DNA of 34,951 nt from Erysipelotrichaceae bacterium (GTDB taxonomy: Bacteria; Bacillota_I; Bacilli_A; Erysipelotrichales; Erysipelotrichaceae), in the NCBI GenBank assembly GCA_017533785.1, contig JAFWII010000032.1, positions 1-34,951 on the forward strand, read 5' to 3'. The notes under the pieces were generated by a model, which did no database searches, was not told the DNA's origin, and saw nothing but the letters and a program-made list of their open reading frames with translations. Made by a program: the position numbers and the translations under genes. This document shows, piece after piece, positions 32,001 to 34,951 of the stretch (positions are counted from its first letter, which is position 1; every line of letters starts with the position of its first letter).

Positions 32001-32400
32001 CCGTTCCGACACGAGCGAAAGCTTTGACGAATCGAAGATGTTCGTCATTCAGGAAACGGATGACCGCCAGGACTACAGCGTAAGCTTTGATAAAGTGACG
32101 GTCATGTGGTTCTCAGTGGAAGGCAGCAACTACAACATGGTCGGAGAAGACGTGCTCTGGGACAGAGTGCTCGACGATCCGGCTCTGCTGAGCGGACCGG
32201 ACGATCCGTACACGGACGGCGACGAAAAGTATACGGTCTACACACTTCAGCATGCGGACCTGCGCACGCTGAGACCGGCTGAAGCGGATGTGTTTATGAT
32301 CGCATTCCACGGAAGCGGGAACGCAACGGATCTTGACGGGACTGTTTATCCGATCTACGGAGGCCTGGAGATCATGGGCGACTTCAAATCAATAGAATAA
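29062..32400 (+). CDS. Large membrane-anchored extracellular Ig-like repeat protein
   Basis: 1112 residues from GTG 29062, chosen because GGGGGAC precedes it. An upstream in-frame ATG at 28954 lies inside the terminator loop of the previous operon. A short cytoplasmic N-terminus is followed by one transmembrane helix (~29-50), a Pro/Thr/Glu-rich stalk of repeated PEPT and PTPT units (~78-123), and a large extracellular part of beta-rich modules. The motif pattern DADxSKPxxxxL, YSGSxxTWxG, CDYTLxxGxxG, YKGxFL, SWDxxG occurs at 29540-30170 and again at 31030-31630, with weaker copies near 30247 and 31720. No LPxTG anchor is seen. Probably a surface or adhesion protein; function unknown. MscS follows 20 bases downstream. 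Confidence 0.8.
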   Translation: MQIRETDNRYPEYARPYEKVKGGRHHGGLAGPAALLLAVAALLLMAGPFLRTGTPGSTPPAKDPVDPAVVIVVPDKDPEPTPEPTPEPTPEPTPTPSPVPRPTPSPTPEPVPTPTPTPSPTPVTLNAPAFTAVEPYHSMNPGIDDEYWDLFTYVFKLDLKDADTSKPLSVRLQYGDRNGSGWTDLPAEGETVNTLNYSGSETTWEGELTYDILPMLIPEGEGVLRQIRIVCDYTLTDGTAGSVYSTSLKELYAYKGDFLHGVSAELTDGVLTATYQVDTDLVMDTGKLSVNELTLWSGNGYGDSWDLEGKADVDISPDGTVSVSYTLNGEEIDPAEENSLGLELSYSDKNGAIENWASYDRTYFDVVAHNPPTVDLSPYVGQPESEGPGHPMLRFTMTLNDLKGGSAKATVYFDDGSGYVPVSDPDGNQVMAEYDPEIDTEDTWESTALCMIEAPEGGGIAGQAKIVFDIVYPDGTTGKIETESLPVHMGTFAAFNKNFETYGFRLGERTNTDTGEVEYTITMDLTIDDTLVVPDEVYAEEASDEYHYGNVLKNWDTSQNYYGAEIERATGADGKYHMYFTYVSDNPFADGEYWFEPLLYYYQDENNVWAPYDFYFRFIKQGSITLYEPVFTSLSQQTPDPSSGSSVFVYDFEIALNDADLSKPITAELWSYSPYSGMKPLSGYELTYSGSGETWKGQFVFDASELDPEEASGVLMEMYIFCDYTLSNGREGTADSRDIGKIYSYKGGFLSAESATLSGNKLTAVYRLDESVIDYPSVKTITPVRLILRSGSSSWDITGSTDFTITEDDWLVTAEHTLTAEQAAATGGFTLDLTVNYLDEDGRIDWNSSAEAEISAPTAAVDPTVSLDRIWYWGEFNSTYGARHVEVAYTIDPQDADPGSITSNVTVRSELEPANAISRNGISGDGAVYANMNTGGVISFNSADNWETEIVLNYTVGGEAKTLTESFPAQKPDRAFSLYGRSDTSESFDESKMFVIQETDDRQDYSVSFDKVTVMWFSVEGSNYNMVGEDVLWDRVLDDPALLSGPDDPYTDGDEKYTVYTLQHADLRTLRPAEADVFMIAFHGSGNATDLDGTVYPIYGGLEIMGDFKSIE

Positions 32401-32420
32401 GAGCCGGGAGGGCAAGGACA

Positions 32421-33365
32421 ATGACGAAAAAGACAAACAAAAAGACTACAGGAATCGGTACTTACATCGGACTGGTGATCGCGTTCATCGTGATCCTGCT
32501 GCTGGCAAACCCGAAATGGCTGCCGGTATCGGAGAAAACCAGAGAAACGATCGCAGAGCTTGAAAAAGCGCATTTCCTCATCGAGCGCAGTGAAAAGATC
32601 ACTGCCGGGCATTTCCTGACCCTGCTGCTGGCGCTCTGCGTATTATGGGTCGCCTATCAGCTGATCAAGCTGCTCCTGAGCTGGATCGGGGAGACCAGCC
32701 CGCGGGCACAGACGGTCACCGCCCTGGTCATCGGAGTGCTGAAGTATCTGTCCTTTATCGCTGCCCTGATCTGGGGCCTCAGCATTCTCGGCGTCAACTC
32801 GACGGCCGTTCTGGCTGGCGTCGGGATCATCGGCCTGATCCTGGGTTTCGGTGCGCAGAGCCTGATCGAAGACGTCATCACCGGCTTCTTCATCATCTTT
32901 GAAGGAAAGTACACGATCGGCGACATCATCATTCTCGATGATTTCCGCGGCACGGTCCGTGATATCGGCGTCCGCACGACCACGATCGAGGATGCCGGCG
33001 GAAACCTGAAAGTCGTCAACAACTCAGATATCCGCAATTTCCAGAACCGCTCCCGCAACAATTCGATCGCAGCCTGCGAGGTCAGCGTTTCCTACGGTAC
33101 AGACCTGCGCGAGCTGGAGAAGATGCTGGCGGAGGAACTGCCGAAGATGCTGGCGGAACGTCAGGATATCTATCTTGAGGAGCCGCGCTACCTCGGCGTT
33201 ACCGAGCTGGGAGACAGCGGCGTGAATCTGAAGTTCATCGTCAAGACGAAGGAACAGAACGTTTTTGCCGCGCAGCGTGCGCTGACGCGCGATATCCGTG
33301 TTCTGTTTGCGGACAAAAACGTGGAGATCCCCTTCCCGCAGGTCGATGTCCATCAGCGTGACTGA
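32421..33365 (+). CDS. mscS: MscS family mechanosensitive ion channel
   Basis: 314 residues, small-conductance mechanosensitive channel that releases solutes under hypo-osmotic stress. Three N-terminal helices (~11-29, ~62-86, ~97-118) precede the pore-lining helix, with the family signature GLILGFGAQSLIEDVITGFF then IIFEGKYTIGDIIILDD, beginning near residue 138. The beta domain VRDIGVRTTTIEDAGGNLKV and C-terminal alpha/beta domain complete a standard MscS. GGGAGG lies ~10 bases before the ATG. It follows the surface protein gene by 20 bases and is probably co-transcribed with it, ending at the hairpin 33399-33427. Confidence 0.93.
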   Translation: MTKKTNKKTTGIGTYIGLVIAFIVILLLANPKWLPVSEKTRETIAELEKAHFLIERSEKITAGHFLTLLLALCVLWVAYQLIKLLLSWIGETSPRAQTVTALVIGVLKYLSFIAALIWGLSILGVNSTAVLAGVGIIGLILGFGAQSLIEDVITGFFIIFEGKYTIGDIIILDDFRGTVRDIGVRTTTIEDAGGNLKVVNNSDIRNFQNRSRNNSIAACEVSVSYGTDLRELEKMLAEELPKMLAERQDIYLEEPRYLGVTELGDSGVNLKFIVKTKEQNVFAAQRALTRDIRVLFADKNVEIPFPQVDVHQRD

Positions 33366-33398
33366 CCGCCCTCTCTTACGAATAGATGAAAATGTATT

Positions 33399-33427
33399 AA
33401 GCAAGCGCTGGAAAAGCGCTTGCTTTT
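33399..33427 (+). terminator. Rho-independent terminator after mscS
   Basis: AAGCAAGCGCT (33399-33409) pairs with AGCGCTTGCTT (33415-33425) over 11 bp, then TTG. The U tract is short but the stem is strong. Confidence 0.82.
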
Positions 33428-33464
33428 GAGTAGAATAATAGAAGTACATTAGGGGGAAGTCTGA

Positions 33465-33872
33465 ATGGAAGCTATTACAGAAATACTGCATCACGGGCTG
33501 ACGGCCACCTGTGAATTCCTGGTCGTCGTTATTGAGATCATTGGTACTGTCCTGATGATCATTGGTCTTGGCAAGGAACTCCGCAAGATCATCAAATATC
33601 GTTTTAAATTCAGGGATATCCTGGCAGACCCGGGTCTGAACCGCGCGATGTCCACCGTGCTGGAAGTCTTCCTTTCCGCCGAGATCCTGAAGACCGTCTA
33701 TATCAGCGACCTGAAGTCGCTGTTTGAAGTCGGCATCCTGATCCTGCTGCGTGTCTTCATGGCATTCACACTGTCCTATGAAGGTCACCACAAGGGGATC
33801 CCAGGGGTAGAGACCGTCAATCTGCCGAAGATCCCGGGCGAGGAAGAGGAAAAAGAAGAAGAACATCACTAG
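33465..33872 (+). CDS. DUF1622 family membrane protein
   Basis: 135 residues with three predicted helices (about 17-36, 62-80, 85-103). The pattern EFLVVVIEIIGTVLMIIGLG, AEILKTVYISDLKSLFEVGI and LILLRVFMAFTLSYE matches the uncharacterised DUF1622 family of bacterial inner membrane proteins. The C-terminus is a charged tail ending in a run of Glu and two His. AGGGGGAAG lies ~6 bases before the ATG. It stands between two terminators, so it is transcribed alone; AATAAT-like sequence at ~33433-33440 may be its -10. No function is known. Confidence 0.8.
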   Translation: MEAITEILHHGLTATCEFLVVVIEIIGTVLMIIGLGKELRKIIKYRFKFRDILADPGLNRAMSTVLEVFLSAEILKTVYISDLKSLFEVGILILLRVFMAFTLSYEGHHKGIPGVETVNLPKIPGEEEEKEEEHH

Positions 33873-33900
33873 CCGTTTTTCAAAACAATTCAGAAAGCAG

Positions 33901-33950
33901 AAAGGCCGCGATCCTTTTGCCTGCAGGCAGGGAACCGCGGTCTTTTCCTT
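33901..33950 (+). terminator. Rho-independent terminator after the DUF1622 gene
   Basis: AAAGGCCGCG (33901-33910) pairs with CGCGGTCTTT (33936-33945) with one G-U wobble; TCC/GGGA pairing continues inside, and the stem is followed by TCCTTT. The loop includes the small CCTGCAGG palindrome. Confidence 0.82.
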
Positions 33951-33965
33951 TATCCGGAGAAGATC

Positions 33966-33998
33966 ATAACCAATATAACCGATGCTATTGGTTATAAT
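33966..33998 (+). promoter_or_regulatory. Inverted repeat and -10-like box upstream of ppdK
   Basis: ATAACCAATA (33966-33975) and TATTGGTTAT (33986-33995) are perfect 10-bp inverted arms around a 10-bp spacer that itself carries another ATAACC (33975-33980). TATAAT (33993-33998) overlaps the right arm. This looks like an operator on a promoter, located ~155 bases before the ppdK start. Confidence 0.5.
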
Positions 33999-34048
33999 CC
34001 GGCAAAGCGCCGGGAAGCTTCTGCGAGGTATTGTTCTTTTTCGCGGAT

Positions 34049-34062
34049 TGTAAGCGTATTCA
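34049..34062 (+). promoter_or_regulatory. cre-like catabolite control site upstream of ppdK
   Basis: TGTAAGCGTATTCA matches the Bacillus cre consensus TGWNANCGNTNNCA at 13 of 14 positions. It is 90 bases upstream of the ppdK start codon and upstream of the extended -10 at 34106. CcpA binding is inferred. Confidence 0.5.
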
Positions 34063-34105
34063 CGCATAATATCGCCACTTTTCACTATTTTAAGGGTATG
34101 GTGAT

Positions 34106-34114
34106 TGTGATAAA
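34106..34114 (+). promoter_or_regulatory. Candidate extended -10 promoter of ppdK
   Basis: TG-T-GATAAA lies 38 bases before the ATG; the -35 region is poor. It is followed by a small CACC-GAGA-GGTG hairpin (34126-34137) next to the AAGGAGG at 34141. Confidence 0.4.
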
Positions 34115-34151
34115 ATTGATATGGTCACCGAGAGGTGTATAAGGAGGAAAC

Positions 34152-34951
34152 ATGAGTAAGAAACTGACCTATCTTTTCTCAGAAGGCGACGCTAGTATGC
34201 GTAACCTGCTGGGTGGTAAGGGTGCTGGTTTGGCTGAAATGACAAAGATCGGTCTGCCGGTTCCGCAGGGTTTCACAATTACTACCGAAGCCTGCAATGG
34301 TTACTACGACGATGGCAAGATGCTGTCTGAAGACTTAAAAGCGCAGATCTTCGCTATGGTCAAGGAACTCGAAAAGATCACCGGAAAAGAATTCGGAAGC
34401 GTTGAAAATCCGCTTCTGGTCTCTGTCCGTTCCGGTGCCCGCGCTTCTATGCCGGGTATGATGGACACCATCCTCAACTTAGGTATCAACGACGAAGTCG
34501 CTGAATCCATCGCTGCGAAGACAGGCAATCCGCGCTTTGCGTACGATAGCTACCGTCGTTTCGTTCAGATGTATTCTGACGTTGTCATGCAGGTACCGAA
34601 GTCTGAATTCGAAAAACACATTGATGCGATCAAGGAAGAAAAAGGCGTCAAGCTCGACAGCGAGCTCGAAGTCGACGATCTCAAGCGCCTCGTTAAGGAA
34701 TTCAAACAGGTCTACACAGATAATATCCATGAAGAATTCCCGACTGATGCCAACACCCAGCTGTTAGGCGCTGTTGAGGCTGTCTTCCGTTCCTGGAACA
34801 ACGAACGTGCTATCTACTACCGTAAGATCAACGATATCCCGTCTTCCTGGGGTACAGCTGTCAACGTACAGGAAATGGTCTTCGGTAACATGGGCGACGG
34901 CTCCGGTACAGGCGTTGCCTTCACACGTAACCCGGCTACCGGTGAAAACAA
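34152..34951 (+). CDS. ppdK: Pyruvate, phosphate dikinase, N-terminal part (cut by window edge)
   Basis: The reading frame is open from ATG 34152 to the end of the window (266 codons; the full enzyme has about 870-880 residues). It begins [20 protein letters not shown], then [20 protein letters not shown] and FTITTEAC, the start of the ATP-grasp PEP/pyruvate-binding domain. [33 protein letters not shown] and the nucleotide-binding [20 protein letters not shown] are diagnostic of PPDK rather than PEP synthase. It interconverts pyruvate, ATP and phosphate with PEP, AMP and pyrophosphate. AAGGAGG lies 4-5 bases before the ATG. Codons are those of a highly expressed gene. Confidence 0.95.
   Translation, partial: MSKKLTYLFSEGDASMRNLLGGKGAGLAEMTKIGLPVPQGFTITTEACNGYYDDGKMLSEDLKAQIFAMVKELEKITGKEFGSVENPLLVSVRSGARASMPGMMDTILNLGINDEVAESIAAKTGNPRFAYDSYRRFVQMYSDVVMQVPKSEFEKHIDAIKEEKGVKLDSELEVDDLKRLVKEFKQVYTDNIHEEFPTDANTQLLGAVEAVFRSWNNERAIYYRKINDIPSSWGTAVNVQEMVFGNMGDGSGTGVAFTRNPATGEN

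Noticed and set aside
1..34951. CRISPR arrays, tRNA/rRNA genes, insertion sequences, prophage or toxin-antitoxin genes
   Set aside because: I looked for regularly spaced repeats, transposase-like proteins and tRNA-like cloverleaf or CCA ends in the intergenic regions and found none.

Overview
The window looks like chromosomal DNA of a moderately GC-rich Bacillota (Firmicutes), possibly an Erysipelotrichia- or Clostridia-like gut anaerobe. The evidence is strong AGGAGG-type ribosome binding sites, many short U-tailed hairpin terminators, and the gene families present: a RelQ-type alarmone synthetase, ECF-transporter S components, a phosphate butyryltransferase-like enzyme, an iron-sulfur flavoprotein, a C69 dipeptidase, lactate permeases and pyruvate phosphate dikinase. 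The taxonomic placement is inference. Almost everything is on the + strand; only the aldo/keto reductase (142-1245) and the dipeptidase (11534-13015) are on the - strand. I see no tRNA, rRNA, CRISPR array, insertion sequence or phage gene.

Layout. 1-5100: aldo/keto reductase, RelQ-like synthetase, MATE transporter, then an acyl-CoA phosphotransferase plus hotdog thioesterase. 5077-8326: a cysteine synthase operon (cysK, ECF S component, thioredoxin-like lipoprotein, iron-sulfur flavoprotein) behind a leader that encodes a 24-residue cysteine-rich peptide and a terminator with an alternative antiterminator pairing. 8425-9640: two tandem YajC-like membrane proteins followed by a collapsed, degenerate second copy of the same locus. 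9651-13015: truncated hexapeptide acetyltransferase, second ECF S component, YaaA, dipeptidase. 13016-13606: a long regulatory and possibly structured-RNA intergenic region. 13607-17529: two paralogous lactate permease genes, each followed by a small gene for a 51-52-residue membrane protein; the two small proteins are clearly related to each other. 17565-20936: MATE transporter, a YeeE/YedE-family protein lacking the usual cysteines, and a double zinc-ribbon protein. 21069-28933: a complete peptide ABC transporter operon (permeases, binding protein, two ATPases) ending in a gamma-glutamyltransferase without a signal peptide. 29062-33872: a large membrane-anchored Ig-like repeat protein, an MscS channel and a DUF1622 membrane protein. 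34152 to the edge: pyruvate phosphate dikinase, cut by the window.

How the genes may work together (inference). Sulfur and peptide acquisition recur: cysK under apparent cysteine attenuation, a YeeE/YedE homologue, a peptide importer coupled to a cytoplasmic gamma-glutamyltransferase (which would suit glutathione or other gamma-glutamyl peptides), and a C69 dipeptidase. Lactate permeases and pyruvate phosphate dikinase, both with cre-like sequences upstream, suggest control of three-carbon metabolism by carbon supply. The strongest candidates for undescribed biology are the polycysteine leader/attenuator before cysK, the lactate-permease small partner proteins, and the peptide-transporter ATPase carrying a coiled-coil insertion of about 250 residues inside its nucleotide-binding domain.
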